The translations under genes and the position numbers were made by a program. Below are positions 11,050 through 22,150 of a DNA stretch of 32,398 bases, in pieces. The stretch's first letter is position 1. Every line of letters begins with the position of its first letter. The notes under the pieces were generated by a model. That model was given only the letters and a program-made list of their open reading frames with translations. It did not search any database and was not told where the DNA came from. The DNA is from Welwitschia mirabilis (lineage: Eukaryota; Gnetophyta; Gnetopsida; Welwitschiales): contig JBOZIK010000001.1 in assembly GCA_051453625.1 (NCBI GenBank), positions 119,581,561 through 119,613,958 of the forward strand, given 5' to 3'.

Positions 11050-12519
11050 TTATGTAAAAAGAGGTGCTAAAAAAAGGCAAAAACTAAAGCTAAATCAAAG
11101 AAGGAGCCTAGGAATTCAATAAGAAAATGAAAGGGAGAAGGATCATTTGGTAGTAAAAGCAAGTTAAGGAAACTTGCTAAAGCTGTAGCTTTAAAAACGA
11201 TACCAGCCTCTATAGAGAGAGATTGTAGGGCCAGAATTAGAAAATAAACTCTAACACAATCTAAAGAAAATAATTTACCTAATATATAGATGCCATTAGA
11301 GACCAAGTAAGAAGAACATGAAATTAAGTAAGGGAGAACTTCATTACTTGAAGTGGATGTGATTGTGCAAAATCATATCCAATAATTGATGACCTTAACA
11401 AATGAGCAAAGCTCTAAGATAGTTAGTATGGTTGAATAAATATTCTTTAATGAAATTAATATGTTTAGATTATTTTCTTATTTTTTTTCAACCTTTTATA
11501 ATAAAACTATGGGCTTGAGCTTTGATTATTTAGTCTTTTATCAAGCTCAATACTTCCCTTAGAAACTAAAGCAATTTTATGCCAGCCTCAAATCAAAGAC
11601 TCAATTTTATACTATTGATAATGTAGAAGAAGCTATTTTTGATTTTGTTAGTAATGTCTGAATTAGAATTGGTCTTGAGATTATTAGACAAGTTACAATG
11701 ATGTTATGTAAAAATATCCATATTCAAAAAGAAAGCCATTTAGCAAAAAATAGAAAAAAGAATTATTATTGCAACCAAGAATAAAGGAATTTTAATAGCC
11801 CATGTATTAGAAAGAGTGGTAGGCTAAAAGTGAAATGTATTAAATTCAATTTGAAGGATTTTTTTAACATGGGTTAATAAGGAATTTATTCAATGTATCT
11901 TAAAACTTCCAAATAACAATCTATTATGTGCAGTTGTGTGTAAAGATTTTGGATGAACTTTAGGTAAGTTTATTACATTTCATTTTTAAAAGCATTAAGA
12001 AGACCATTAAATCTTTTAAATTGAGCTATCCACTTTTTCCTTACTTAATTCATAAAATTTTTCATCATTAAAACCTTATTAGTCCCAAGGTATATAATAT
12101 TTTCAAAACTACAATTTAAATGATCATTTATTGGAGATATCTACATTAAATTTAGATGGTATAGAAAAAAAATAAGCTCTAAGAAAATTTCAAGACTGCA
12201 GTTAACACAAACTTTTAGTAATAAAAAACTACAACTTTTAATAACTAAGGAGATTACAAATTTGAAAAATGTTTTAATTAAGAATTTCATTCTAATAAAA
12301 TTTTCTATGGATTAATATCTAAAATTATTTAATCAACAGATAGGATTGATTAAAAGCATGATAAAAGAGATTACTACCTTAAAGGAAGAGGTTCATTCTT
12401 TTAGAATAAGTTGGATTAGAAGCACTTCAAATGATTAATGTATTCTAGCTCAATTATTGAACCTAATAAATCTAAAAAAATGACTTGATAGGGACTATCA
12501 AGAACTAAGTGGAGGGCTA
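11050..12519 (+). pseudogene. Element A 3' ORF, unidentified, Lys-rich start and coiled-coil-like end
   Basis: Downstream of integrase a broken plus-strand frame can be followed with stops and shifts. The N-terminal stretch (about 11075-11230) is very basic (KAKTKAKSKKEP). The middle (11440-12060) is hydrophobic and mixed. The last part (about 12350-12519) is heptad-like (IKEITTLKEEVHSF, then ILAQLLNLINLKK). The frame runs straight into the polypurine tract and LTR (DRDYQELSGGLCW). I do not recognise the family. Position suggests the extra 3' ORF of Athila/Tat elements, which is env-like in Athila, but I see no clear signal peptide or transmembrane pair, so an env role is not supported. Confidence 0.45.
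12507..12519 (+). other. Polypurine tract of element A
   Basis: AAGTGGAGGGCTA, identical to the tract at 168-180 and likewise followed directly by TGTTG. It defines the 5' edge of the 3' LTR at 12520. Confidence 0.75.
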
Positions 12520-13060
12520 TGTTGGAGACTGATTTTATACACTTTTTATGATCATTTCATGTTTAATCATGATAATTTTCTTAGACATTTTGGTGGTGAT
12601 TATAATTATGTTAGAAAATTTTATTTTCTATTCTTAATGTGTCTTATGTTAAGATTTGGCACTTTTTTATTTATCTAATATCTTGCCTGGTATCTACATG
12701 TATAGAAGTCATGAAAAATATATTAGAAAGTAGTTTCATTTTAAACATGCAGAAGTTAGTTATTAGCTATAAAATTAAAGCCATTTTCTTAGTTGAGCCT
12801 AATGGTTTTTCAAGAAATGATAGCATGATGTATTCATTCTTGATATTTTGACACTACTTTAATGACAAAAAAGTGTTTGTTAATAAGAATCTCATTTCTA
12901 GAATTCTTGATGTTATTTCTTATTTTTCTTTTATATTTATTTTAATGTTTTTCATTTAAAACTATTTATTAATAAGTTCTTGAATTTAAAGAAATGAGTT
13001 ATTAGACTTTATAGATGCTAATTGCAATAGCAAGGTGAAGATCATCCTTACTAATATGAT
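12520..13060 (+). repeat. 3' LTR of element A, interrupted
   Basis: It begins TGTTGGAGACTG after the polypurine tract. It does not align with the LTRs of element B beyond the first bases, so it is a different family. It is cut at 13060 where element B starts; the remainder should resume at 27585. No 5' LTR of A is visible for comparison, so the full length is unknown. The 70-codon frame at 12639-12851 shows no family features. Confidence 0.6.
13056..13060 (+). repeat. Target-site duplication (left), ATGAT
   Basis: ATGAT directly precedes the left LTR of element B and is repeated directly after the right LTR at 27585-27589. Five bases is the normal target duplication of plant LTR retrotransposons. 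Confidence 0.75.
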
Positions 13061-14312
13061 TGTTGTAATGTATATCCATGCAATGTTACATCCTTAGTCA
13101 AATCCTATCAATCATAAATATATGCATAAACACAACACACTAATATAAATGGGAGTGGACCTGAATGTCTAATTCTATCAAAGGCATAGATGAGAAGAAT
13201 AGAATTGATTTCAAATGAAATATTTATGCACTTTCTAAGTAGAACAAAATAACAATGCAAATTAAACAATGCAAAGGAAACATACTATGCAAATAAGATA
13301 CAAGACTAATCTAAATGCAACATCTATTTAATTACCAAATCAACCTATCATAGAGATCGACCTTGTATAGCCTAGATAAATCAACGAAGGCTATTACTAG
13401 ACCAAAACCAATCTCAGATATCAGGTGCATAGAACAAAATATGAAAATAATGCTATTAATCTAAGGAAATAAAATGCAATGCATCTAAAATATCAGTATC
13501 AATCTTAAGAAAGATTACTCTCATGATCTATATCATAGATGAAGATGTCATAGAATCATAAGCAATATAAACCATAAGGGAGAAGTACATCATAAAAGAT
13601 ATGAAAAAAATAAAGTTTTTATTATATTCGAACTAACATCCATGTTATAAAGCAGTAGCACCTCAATGAAGGATACACAACCCAACACCAAGGAAGATGT
13701 CTCTCTGCAATAACAAAGAATGGATTTCTTACCCTTCGATCTTCTATCATAAGAATTTTTGATGTGAAAGAAGATAAAGTTAGAGTCAAGACCGAAGGAG
13801 CTATTTATTACAAATAAACACTTTAAAAATAGTAAATACTAATAGACATGGTAAAATCCTAATGACTGCAAAAGAAGATGCATGAACATGGAAAAAGTTT
13901 GATGAAGTTTAGTGAATGGTTATTTTTAGGTATCATCCTGCTAGTTGTCCAAACATCACAGGAGACGATGCCACATCATACAGAATTCACATTAGCTACC
14001 AGATTGATCCAGTAAATATCCTAATCAGCATGAGTTCTTTAGTCATATATACTATCATCTGGATAATGAGGTGGATGATGGATTTTATAAAGATGTTTCT
14101 TGTATTAGACCAGTCTCTTTGACTACAAGATTTTTGCTTTAGATAGAAAGTATTGCAATTTGTCTTAAATCTGTCAAATGTAATGAAGATTACATGTTTT
14201 TGCGATATTTGTCTTAGCTCTCCATTATCATCAAAGCTTAGTATGAATTTGTCTAATGTCAGTAAAACTACTCAAAATACCCTATCAAATACATATAATT
14301 TGGTGTACAACA
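13061..14312 (-). repeat. 3' LTR of element B (1252 bp)
   Basis: In sense orientation it starts TGTTGTACACC and ends ACAACA. It aligns throughout with 26343-27584 and with the reverse complement of 181-1268. The polypurine tract lies at its sense 5' side (14313-14325), identifying it as the 3' LTR. A TATA-like box is at 14082-14092 and a palindrome copy at 14054-14067. The 68-codon plus-strand frame at 13916-14122 lies inside the LTR and is not a gene. Confidence 0.88.
14082..14092 (-). promoter_or_regulatory. Candidate LTR TATA box
   Basis: The minus strand reads CTTTATAAAAT about 225 bases into the LTR. The 5' LTR has CTTTATAAAG at the matching position (27353-27362). Conservation between the two copies and the position suggest the RNA polymerase II promoter of the element. 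The 14-bp palindrome begins about 15 bases further downstream in sense. Confidence 0.4.
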
Positions 14313-14325
14313 GAGCCCCCATGTA
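14313..14325 (-). other. Polypurine tract of element B
   Basis: The minus strand reads TACATGGGGGCTC just before TGTTGT of the LTR. About 25 further bases upstream (TTTTGTCAGGGACTGAGAAG) resemble the sequence before the tracts at 168 and 12507, so the 40-bp end of the internal region is conserved among all three elements. Confidence 0.7.
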
Positions 14326-15268
14326 GCCTTCTCAGTCCCTGACAAAACTAGGTAAAAAACTATGATTACAAGCCAAATTGACTAAAGATAAATCAATTAT
14401 AGAACTATAAAATAAACTTAGAAATAATCTTAAAAATCTTATACTGTAGAACAAAAATGTTAAAAATAGATAACTAAATGTCTCAATTGTGTAGAATAAG
14501 TAGCTATACTATGGTCCTAGTGGTCATCTGGATGATGCAGAGGAAGACAGGTTCAAAATTATTCTTAAAAAAAAAGCCTGCAAAACATTTTTAAGAAAGA
14601 TAAATATTAAAACATAATAAAATTAATATCTCCCTACTTAAATATACAGAACATTATAAAATAATCATATATAACATAAAAATTCATCATCATGAAATAT
14701 ATTAGTAATGTGTAAATGATGTGTACGATATCTCAAAAATAAAAATGGATATAATAATAATACTTAAATAATAATATCTATATAAAATCATGATTTTTTA
14801 AGTACAATCCATGGAGGAAAGATAAATAATACAATATAATAAATAAACCCTTATTGTGTTAAAATAAACTCCTGATGTGCAGTAAGATCTAGTGCAGGTA
14901 GAGAACATGGAAAATGCTTAGGATCTGCAGGAAAATAATGGTCAATGAATATCGTGATAGATCATGTAGTCTCATCTCCTTGTACTCTAACTACCTTTGG
15001 GATGTTAACATCAACACCATGCTTAATGAGTAATACGCGATCATGAACATTAGATCACTGCTCCTTTGTATGCTGAACTCTCCTCTTAATAGTGGATATC
15101 CTCTATTGTAGCTTAGTGAAGCCTCAGTCCATAGCCTCTCTAAGGTCCTGTGTAGTGTTTACTAGAAGTGCATGTATCTACTTAATGATCACACTAAGTG
15201 TAAGCATCTGTACCTGCAGTTTTTCTTCCTCTCCTAAAATCCAAATGCCTATGTCCTGTAGGTAATCA
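14326..15268 (-). other. Element B region between polypurine tract and module copy A
   Basis: This is the sense-downstream continuation of the 3' ORF region. A palindrome copy is at 14523-14536. Between about 14880 and 15268 the minus strand retains patches of plausible coding sequence with stops, continuous with module A. Between 14550 and 14860 I see only A/T-rich DNA. Confidence 0.45.
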
Positions 15269-15557
15269 GCTAAACTCTAAAGATGTGTAAGTCACTACTC
15301 ACATAGAAAATTAAGTATACTAAGGTATTTAAACATAGTAGAGAGGAGGAAGGGATATCCCTAATTCTATATCTGATAAGCCTCAATCATCATCCTGAGT
15401 TTCTTCTAAATAAATATCGATAGATCCATTTACTTCCCTTGTCTAAAAACTACCATTATCTGTAAATGTGCTACCATGGTATAAATATTATGGAAGAAAG
15501 GACTGATGTTATGAATCAACCCTCTATGTAGAATTTAATAGGTAGGAAATAAATATG

Positions 15558-16090
15558 TTACCAAACTCCCCATATATCACTAGTAACATTAATTAGAATA
15601 TCTAACACCATGCTATAAACATAATACTCCTTTGTACTACTAACTAAGTAATTGTGTATGCTCCCAATGCCATCTAAGTTAGTAATTGCAATGATGTGGC
15701 TTAGGAGAATAGATATATTATCACTGATAGTAGCTATAATCATATCAACCAAGTTGTCATGAACCTCAAACCTCCACTTGATATACATGGTATCATAAAA
15801 CTCTCTCATATTAGAAGGAAAATATTTATCACATGCATTCAAAATTCATCTTAACTGAAGATCTGATAATCTCTAGTCCACCTACAACTTTATTCAATTC
15901 ATAAGATTACCAAAATGCCTCTTAACTTGGATAAAGGCTATCTAAATGAAATGGAACTGAGCCTAGCTAGGTGAAGGATGAATCAACTATACATGCTTAA
16001 TATTAGATAGTATCAATGAGCTTACATTCTGCTCTGATGTCTTAGCCTTTACCTCAGCCTCAGCCTATCTATCTCATCATGTGCGTAGCC
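15558..16090 (-). pseudogene. Unidentified ORF of module A, broken
   Basis: The longest open stretch (94 codons, 15558-15842) starts MNACDKYFPSNMREFYDTMY and continues with alternating hydrophobic and acidic segments (LVDMIIATISDNISILLSHI). It is the middle of a longer frame. Upstream, to about 16090, an acidic Glu/Ala/Lys-rich start and an IKHVxLIHPSP stretch can be followed across stops, and module B has the equivalent IEHVKPVHPPPGQ at 17818-17857. Conservation of the protein reading in both modules suggests it was once coding. I do not recognise the family. Its place after integrase matches the extra 3' ORF of Athila/Tat elements. Confidence 0.4.
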
Positions 16091-16801
16091 TAATCAGTTA
16101 CAAATGCAAAATGCATTACACGAGATCAAGTGAAAATCACTAAAATGTGTCTCATGTAAATTTCAAAACAACCCAAAAATTGGTTTTTATGTAAATATCA
16201 CAAAAATATATCCTGATCCATCCCAAGAGAAAAGAAAAATCTTGTGTTACCTAATCAAGACAAAATGCAAGAAAAATTAAAAAGTGTAAAATAGATGGAC
16301 CCCACAGAAGGTCAAAAAATAAAAGTGGTCAAATAAAAAATCTAATCTAGTAGAAGCATAGAGCTCATTATGCTGATCAATTTACCTATACAGACCACTA
16401 CATTCTGGCTTATGCTTTTGATAAAATGAGTTCCAAAGATAAAAACCTAATTCTATCTTGTAAAATGTACAAAATCATGAATCTCATAAAATATTCTATG
16501 AAAATAAAATCTATAAGTACCAAATCGAATAGCACAAAAAATTAAATGATATACATGAAAACTATGCTCTGAGAGGTTCAAAAAGAGAGAAAAAAAGTCA
16601 AAAATAATGAGGAAGAGAAAAATATACCTCATTTTGACAAATCGGTTGAAATCTCGTAATCTAGGACATAAAATTAGCTGGTGCAAAATCCAAAATATCA
16701 ATGGACTCTAGTGTGATATGTGGCTTATGAAGGAATGAAGAGAAAGACTTAAGAATTAATAAAAAATGTTAAAAAAAATTCAGCCATGGTTTTAACACAC
16801 T

Positions 16802-16874
16802 GTTATCTAAATGACAACCTTAAGATGATTATCAAAAAAATCTCATCTGTCATCCATTAGATCATTTGAATGAC
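16802..16874. repeat. Pair of 14-bp palindromes in module A
   Basis: GTTATCTAAATGAC (16802-16815) and ATCATTTGAATGAC (16861-16874) are 59 bases apart. Module B has the same arrangement at 18669 and 18728, also 59 bases apart. Confidence 0.6.
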
Positions 16875-17016
16875 AGGACTTTTAAAAATTTTATAAAAAT
16901 AAAAATATTAGCCAAAGAAGTTAAGCTTAGATATCAGTGTGAATGTATTAGAATTTATTAAAAAATTCAAAATATAGGAAATGATGAAGAATCATGATGA
17001 ACAAGGATAAGGAATA

Positions 17017-17116
17017 NNNNNNNNNNNNNNNNNNNNNNNNNNNNNNNNNNNNNNNNNNNNNNNNNNNNNNNNNNNNNNNNNNNNNNNNNNNNNNNNNNNN
17101 NNNNNNNNNNNNNNNN
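17017..17116. other. Assembly gap, 100 N
   Basis: Exactly 100 N, placed between the two tandem modules. The flanks are not near-identical duplicates, but the gap falls where an assembler would struggle with the 1.85-kb repeat. The 62-codon minus frame across it is an artefact. Confidence 0.95.
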
Positions 17117-18900
17117 GTTAAGGCTAGAATGTGCATAAGTATCTATTTATCCATAGGCTCAGTTATACTATAAGCATTTGAATATAACTGAGAGAAGATA
17201 TAGATAATTTAGAATCTATAGCTATCAAGCCTTAATCATGGTTTTGAGTCTTCTTTAAATGAATGTTAGTAAGTTCATCTAACCCTCTTACTTAAATACC
17301 ACAAACATCTATAAATGAGCCATCATGGCATGAATATTATGGAACAATGAATTAATGTTATAAATCAAACCTCTATGAATAATCCAATAGGAAGGTAATA
17401 AATTTATCATCAAAACTCCTTGCATGTCACTTGTAATGTTAGTTGATATGTCTCATGCCATGTCATAAGCATCGTGCTTCTCTATACTACTAGCTAAGTG
17501 AATGTGTATACTTTTGATGTTACTTAAGTAAACAATAGTAGTAATTTGGCTTAAATAATAGATATTTAATAATCATAAATAACCACTATAATTATATTAA
17601 CTATGTAGTCACAAGCTTTCAATCACCTCTTAATGTGCATAATGTCATAGAACTCTTTCATCTTTAATGTAAAATATGTATCATGTGCATCTAAAGTTCA
17701 TCTAAGCTAATTATCTATCAATTTCTAATTTAATTTCAGCTCTAATTAACTCATAAAATCATCAAAGTATCTTTCAACTTAGTAGAGGCTATTTGAATTA
17801 AAAAAGATAACACCTGACCAGGTGGAGGGTGAACTGGCTTTACATGCTCAATCTCAGGTGGTACTAGTGGATCTGCCTCTTCTTATAATGCCTCTACCTC
17901 TACCTTTTCTTATATAACTTATCGTGTGCATGGCCTAATCAGTCATAAACACAAAAAACATCACATAAGATCAAGCAGAAATTACTAAAACATGTCACAT
18001 GAAAGCTCTAAATGATCTCAAAAATCGGATTTTATATGGAAAAATCTTGAAAATATGTCTTATCCTTCTAACAGAATTAATACATCATGTATTGACTGAT
18101 CATTCAAAGAAAATTATGAAATGCAAGAAAAATCAAAAAGTTTAAAATAGGTAGGCCTCACAAAAGGTCAAAAATGAAAATGCTTAAATCAAAAATCTAA
18201 TTGAGTAAAAGTGTATAGCTCATTGTACTAATCAATTTATATATAAGGACAACTCTATTTTTACTTACAGTTTTTAAGAAAATGAGGTTCAAAGATAAAA
18301 ACCTAATTCTACCTCATAACATGCACAAACTCAAATATCTCATAAAATACTTGGTGAATATCAAATCCATAAGTACTAAATTGAAGAGCATGAAAAACCA
18401 GTTAATATATGTAAAAACTACATGCTAAAAGGTTGAAAAATGGAAGAAAAACTCAAAAATAATAAGGAGAGAATAACATACATTATTTTAACAAATTTAC
18501 TCAAATATTGTTATCTAGGATGTTAATCTCACAGGTGAAAGATCTATAACATCAATGAACCATATGTCATAGTTGTCTTTAAAGGAATGAACAAAAATAA
18601 TACAAAAATGAAGAAAAATGGTGGAATAGGTACATCGCTATGGTTTTACCACAATGTGATTTGGTCATATCATGTGGACGATAGCCCTAAGATAACTTTT
18701 AGAAAAATCTCAGATGTCATCTTCCTTATCATTTAGATGACCTAGTAGATAATAAGACTTTAAAATGTTTTAGAAAAATGAATATGTTAGTCTAATAAGT
18801 TAGACCCGGATATCAACTTAAATGTATTAGAACTTATTATAAAATCCAATAAATAGGAAATGTTGAAGGATCATTATCACTAAAGATTTGAAATAAGAAA
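17117..18900 (-). repeat. Tandem 3' module of element B, copy B
   Basis: Collinear with copy A from its first base after the gap (17117 matches 15269) to about 18900. It carries the same features: ORF remnant with VHPPPGQ near 17820, a stop-filled version of module A's 94-codon frame at 17400-17700, and a palindrome pair at 18669-18682 and 18728-18741. It is more broken than copy A; no frame exceeds 60 codons. It lies directly 3' of the integrase spacer in sense. Confidence 0.75.
18669..18741. repeat. Pair of 14-bp palindromes in module B
   Basis: ATCATGTGGACGAT (18669-18682) and ATCATTTAGATGAC (18728-18741), with the same 59-base spacing as in module A. The pair therefore predates the module duplication. 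Confidence 0.6.
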
Positions 18901-20229
18901 ACCTTTAAAGAATTAAAAGACAAGATGATGAAACTTTAGTAAATAGGATAAAGCCTAACAAATAAAACTAAACAAATGTGATCAAACTAAAAAATAATCA
19001 TGAAAATATATAGAACTCCAAAGGACTCAAAGAAATATCATAACAATTGTAAAGAATATTACTTAATCAAAAGAAAATATCATCTAGTAAAAATTATAAA
19101 ATAAAGTAGACTTTATTTGATAAAATAACATGAGTGAAAATGAAAATAACAACAAGAAAACTACTAAATGATAAGGTCCTAAAAATGATGATAAAAAGGT
19201 ATAGAAATGACTTTGAAATAAGAAACTAAATAAACAAAAGGAAAACAAAACAGAAATGGACAACTAGGAACATGAAGAAGATAGTATACCTACCTTACCA
19301 TCTTAGAAGTCATTATAAAGCCACCTGATTAAAGATGCATGGCAAAATATATCGAATCCATAAAATTCCACTCAAAAAGATAGTGATTATAATGATACCA
19401 AAGATCAAGTGCTTTAAATAATTAATGATAAGACCCAAAGCTGCTTAGAAATGAATTTGCCTACTCACATCCTAAAACACATTCAAATCCTTAAAAGTGA
19501 AATGATCATATGGGAATCCTAAGAGTTTAAGAAATAAGCAATGCCTTTGATGATATTGGGGATATCACTGATCTTATTGACTTAAAGATTATTAATACTT
19601 TTCATGATGAGGGGAGTGCAACGACAATTAGAGAAGTAAGGATCCACAAAGCATGATGAACTGATCTTCCTAATGAAGTTCCCATATCTACCAACACTAA
19701 CAAAGGTTCCCTTTAGAAAAATTTACCCTGGTATAATAGGACATCATGGTGATCATGTATTTTAGCATAGATACAATAGATCATGGTAATTATTCCTTTT
19801 TTTTCTCCACAAATAAATCCCACATGATTAACACTCAAAAAGATGAAGATGAAGAAGTGAGATGAAAGATGATTAAAAAAAAAATATATACTTAAAAAAC
19901 CAAAGACCTTACACTTTTAATAAAAAACCAAGGCATCTTCCTTTGAAATAAAATTCATAACATGTAAAGGTCTTGAGATTAGGTGAATCCAATCTTAGCA
20001 CTGTAAAATATCCAAGTACAAATACTAATTATGAAAACTTCATTAAGAAAATACAAAAGTTAAGTTAAATATGATTAAGTGATATTATAAAATCCATTAA
20101 AGAAATTCGCTAAGAGAAAGTTTAGATAATGTAGGGAGAAAGTCCTTTTCATCAAGGAAACCTCTAAGATAAGTGCTTCTATCATGTTCAAGATTGCATT
20201 AAAAATTTTTTCATATATTTTTAACCTTT
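18901..20229 (-). other. Element B spacer after integrase
   Basis: About 1.3 kb without a recognisable frame on either strand; A-rich on the plus strand. I see no palindrome copies, tandem repeats or gene fragments here. Confidence 0.5.
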
Positions 20230-21154
20230 GTTCATTAACTTTCTAAATCTTCCTCGTGTCTAAGTCAGTAATCTTAATAGAGCCATTAGAATGTAATTTA
20301 TTTACCAAACAAGGATCTAACCATTTAAAGTTCAACTTTTTTATAAAAATTACACTCTAGTATTATATAATAAAACAAGTTAATTAGGTTTAAACTTTTT
20401 ATAAAGTAAGTTTTTATCATATTTTAACTTAGATTGGTATGTTTAAATGAATTGAAGATGTATAACATTGTGTATGTTTTTCATCTAATGATTAAGCTAG
20501 GTTAATCTATTTTTAAGATTTTTATAAAGGTCTACAAGATTAAGTTAATAGAAAGAACAATAAGAATTATAACATACATTAACTGGTAAAACACAAAATT
20601 TTTTGTATACAAGTTCATAAGGTAAAAGATCAAGAGAATTACATCAAGTAGTACGATAAGCTCAAAGAACATCGTTAAGATTAGAAGCCCAAGTTTTCTT
20701 ATTAATGGAAACAAGTTTTTCAAGCATTTTCTTTATTTCTATATTTACATTTTTAGCTTAACCATTGGTTTGTGGATGATAAGCATAAGCTACTATACGT
20801 TTAATTCTAATGGATAAAAGAAATCTCTTAAAAAGATAATTTATAAAATGAGTTCCTTAATCAATAATGATAATTATAAGAAAACCAAAACATTAAAAAC
20901 TATGAGTTCTAATAAAATTGCAAATAGTTTGAGCATAATTAATAAAAGTAGGAATACTTTCAACCCATTTAGTAACATAATCAACAGACACTAGAATGTC
21001 ATTCTTATCATTATAAGGTGATTTAATGGGCTAAAAAATTAATTTCCTAATAATTAAAAGGTTCACATTCAAGAATAGGTTAGAAAGGCATATTATAAGA
21101 ATGAATAAAGCTACCATAATCTTGACAAAATCACACATCCTAGCAAAATCAAAA
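20230..21154 (-). pseudogene. Element B integrase, catalytic residues lost
   Basis: The minus strand runs from the linker after the zinc-binding region (cut by the N gap) to the C-terminal domain. The first catalytic Asp is replaced: the family 'WGIDF' position reads EINF near 21025. The second Asp is kept (IID-stop-GTHFIN, Asp codon 20860-20862). The Glu codon, 36 codons further at 20752-20754, is AAA (Lys), in NG-stop-AKNVN. The C-terminal end (NGSIKITDLDTRK then VNEQRLK, 20230-20345) matches Athila/Tat integrases without a chromodomain. The 63-codon frame at 20532-20723 is partly a shadow and partly this domain. Confidence 0.85.
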
Positions 21155-21361
21155 NNNNNNNNNNNNNNNNNNNNNNNNNNNNNNNNNNNNNNNNNNNNNN
21201 NNNNNNNNNNNNNNNNNNNNNNNNNNNNNNNNNNNNNNNNNNNNNNNNNNNNNNNNNNNNNNNNNNNNNNNNNNNNNNNNNNNNNNNNNNNNNNNNNNNN
21301 NNNNNNNNNNNNNNNNNNNNNNNNNNNNNNNNNNNNNNNNNNNNNNNNNNNNNNNNNNNNN
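21155..21361. other. Assembly gap, 207 N
   Basis: A sized gap between the RNase H end and the integrase; the missing bases should encode the integrase HHCC zinc-binding region. The flanks are not duplicated. Confidence 0.95.
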
Positions 21362-22150
21362 TTTCTTTGATTATGACTCTAGTGTTGTGGTTTTTTCATG
21401 GTAACAAAATAATTAACTATGTTAGCATACCAAGGAGGATGATGAGCAAAAGATATGACAAAAAGTTATTCATTTGAAAAGGAATCATCAATCGTAAGAT
21501 TATCAAGAGAAGAAGAAAGACGCGACAAATGATATGCTACAACATTATGTTTTCTAACTTTATCAATGATGGTAAAATTAAATTCTTGCATGAGGATGAT
21601 CCATCTAATGAGTCTAGCACTAGAATTTTTCTTAATCATAAGGTATTATATGAAATTCTAAAAGATAGTATCTAAGATTATCAAGGCAAAAGACTATGGC
21701 TAACACTTCTTTCTCAGAAATAGTGTAATTTGATTGATCTTTAGACAAAGTTTTACTATGATAAGATATAAATTTAAAATGATTTTCATAACTTTATCAA
21801 AAAACCCCACCCACAGTGATATTACTAACATCACATATTAATTTAAGATCTTTATTCCAATCGAGTCCTATTACTATAGGTGGGGAAGAGATTTTATCTT
21901 TAAGTGTTTTAAAAGCAAGCTGATAAGATTTATTCTATTCAAATTTAGCTTCTTTTTCAAGTAAAAACTAAAAGGTTTACAAATTTTATCATAATCCTAA
22001 ATAAAATGATGATAAAAACCACAATTATCAAGGAAAGATCAAACTTGTTTTACACTTATTGGAGTTTTTAATGATACTTACTTTTTAGGGTTTATCCTAA
22101 TTCCTTTATTAAAAATGTAATGATCTAAAATAATCCCAATATCAACTAGA
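21362..22150 (-). pseudogene. Element B RNase H and linker, broken
   Basis: Clear landmarks on the minus strand are ARLIRW and LMQEFNFTIIDKVRKHNVV followed by AYHLSRL (about 21510-21630), then DDSFSNE and FAHHPPWYANIVNYFVT (about 21400-21490), the usual lead-in to integrase. The N-terminal part (21700-22100) is strongly shifted but keeps segments such as KPFSFYLKKK. Many stops. Confidence 0.8.

Larger units (their letters stand above)
4899..13060 (+). mobile_element. Element A: degenerate Ty3/gypsy (Athila/Tat-like), 5' end missing
   Basis: Plus-strand remnants occur in gypsy order: protease (5050-5600), reverse transcriptase (6120-6763), RNase H (6780-7420), integrase (7545-8660). A long spacer, a 3' ORF, a polypurine tract (12507-12519) and an LTR start (12520) follow. 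Integrase after RT/RNase H makes it gypsy. The Athila/Tat placement rests on the absence of a chromodomain, the 'YHPQANG' form of the integrase motif, and the long extra region between integrase and the 3' LTR. The 5' LTR and gag are not visible. The 3' LTR is cut at 13060 by the insertion of element B. Stops are frequent in every domain. Confidence 0.85.
15269..17016 (-). repeat. Tandem 3' module of element B, copy A
   Basis: Aligns collinearly with 17117-18900: for example 15381 (CCTCAATCAT) with 17230 (CCTTAATCAT) and 16920 (GTTAAGCTTAGATATC) with 18799 (GTTAGACCCGGATATC). The offset is 1848-1879 bases including the 100-N gap. By eye the copies are about 70% identical. The module holds an ORF remnant (sense 3' half) and a noncoding part (sense 5' half) that carries two palindromes at 16802-16815 and 16861-16874. 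Confidence 0.75.

Noticed and set aside
16453-16701. 82-codon minus-strand frame rich in Phe/Ile/His
   Set aside because: It lies in the noncoding half of module A and has no open counterpart in module B.
15269-18900. Modules A and B as two haplotypes misassembled in tandem
   Set aside because: They are far too diverged (about 70% by eye) to be alleles, unlike the flanks of the two false gaps.
21101-21370. Plus-strand 89-codon frame across the 207-N gap
   Set aside because: Mostly N, and antisense to the element B integrase.
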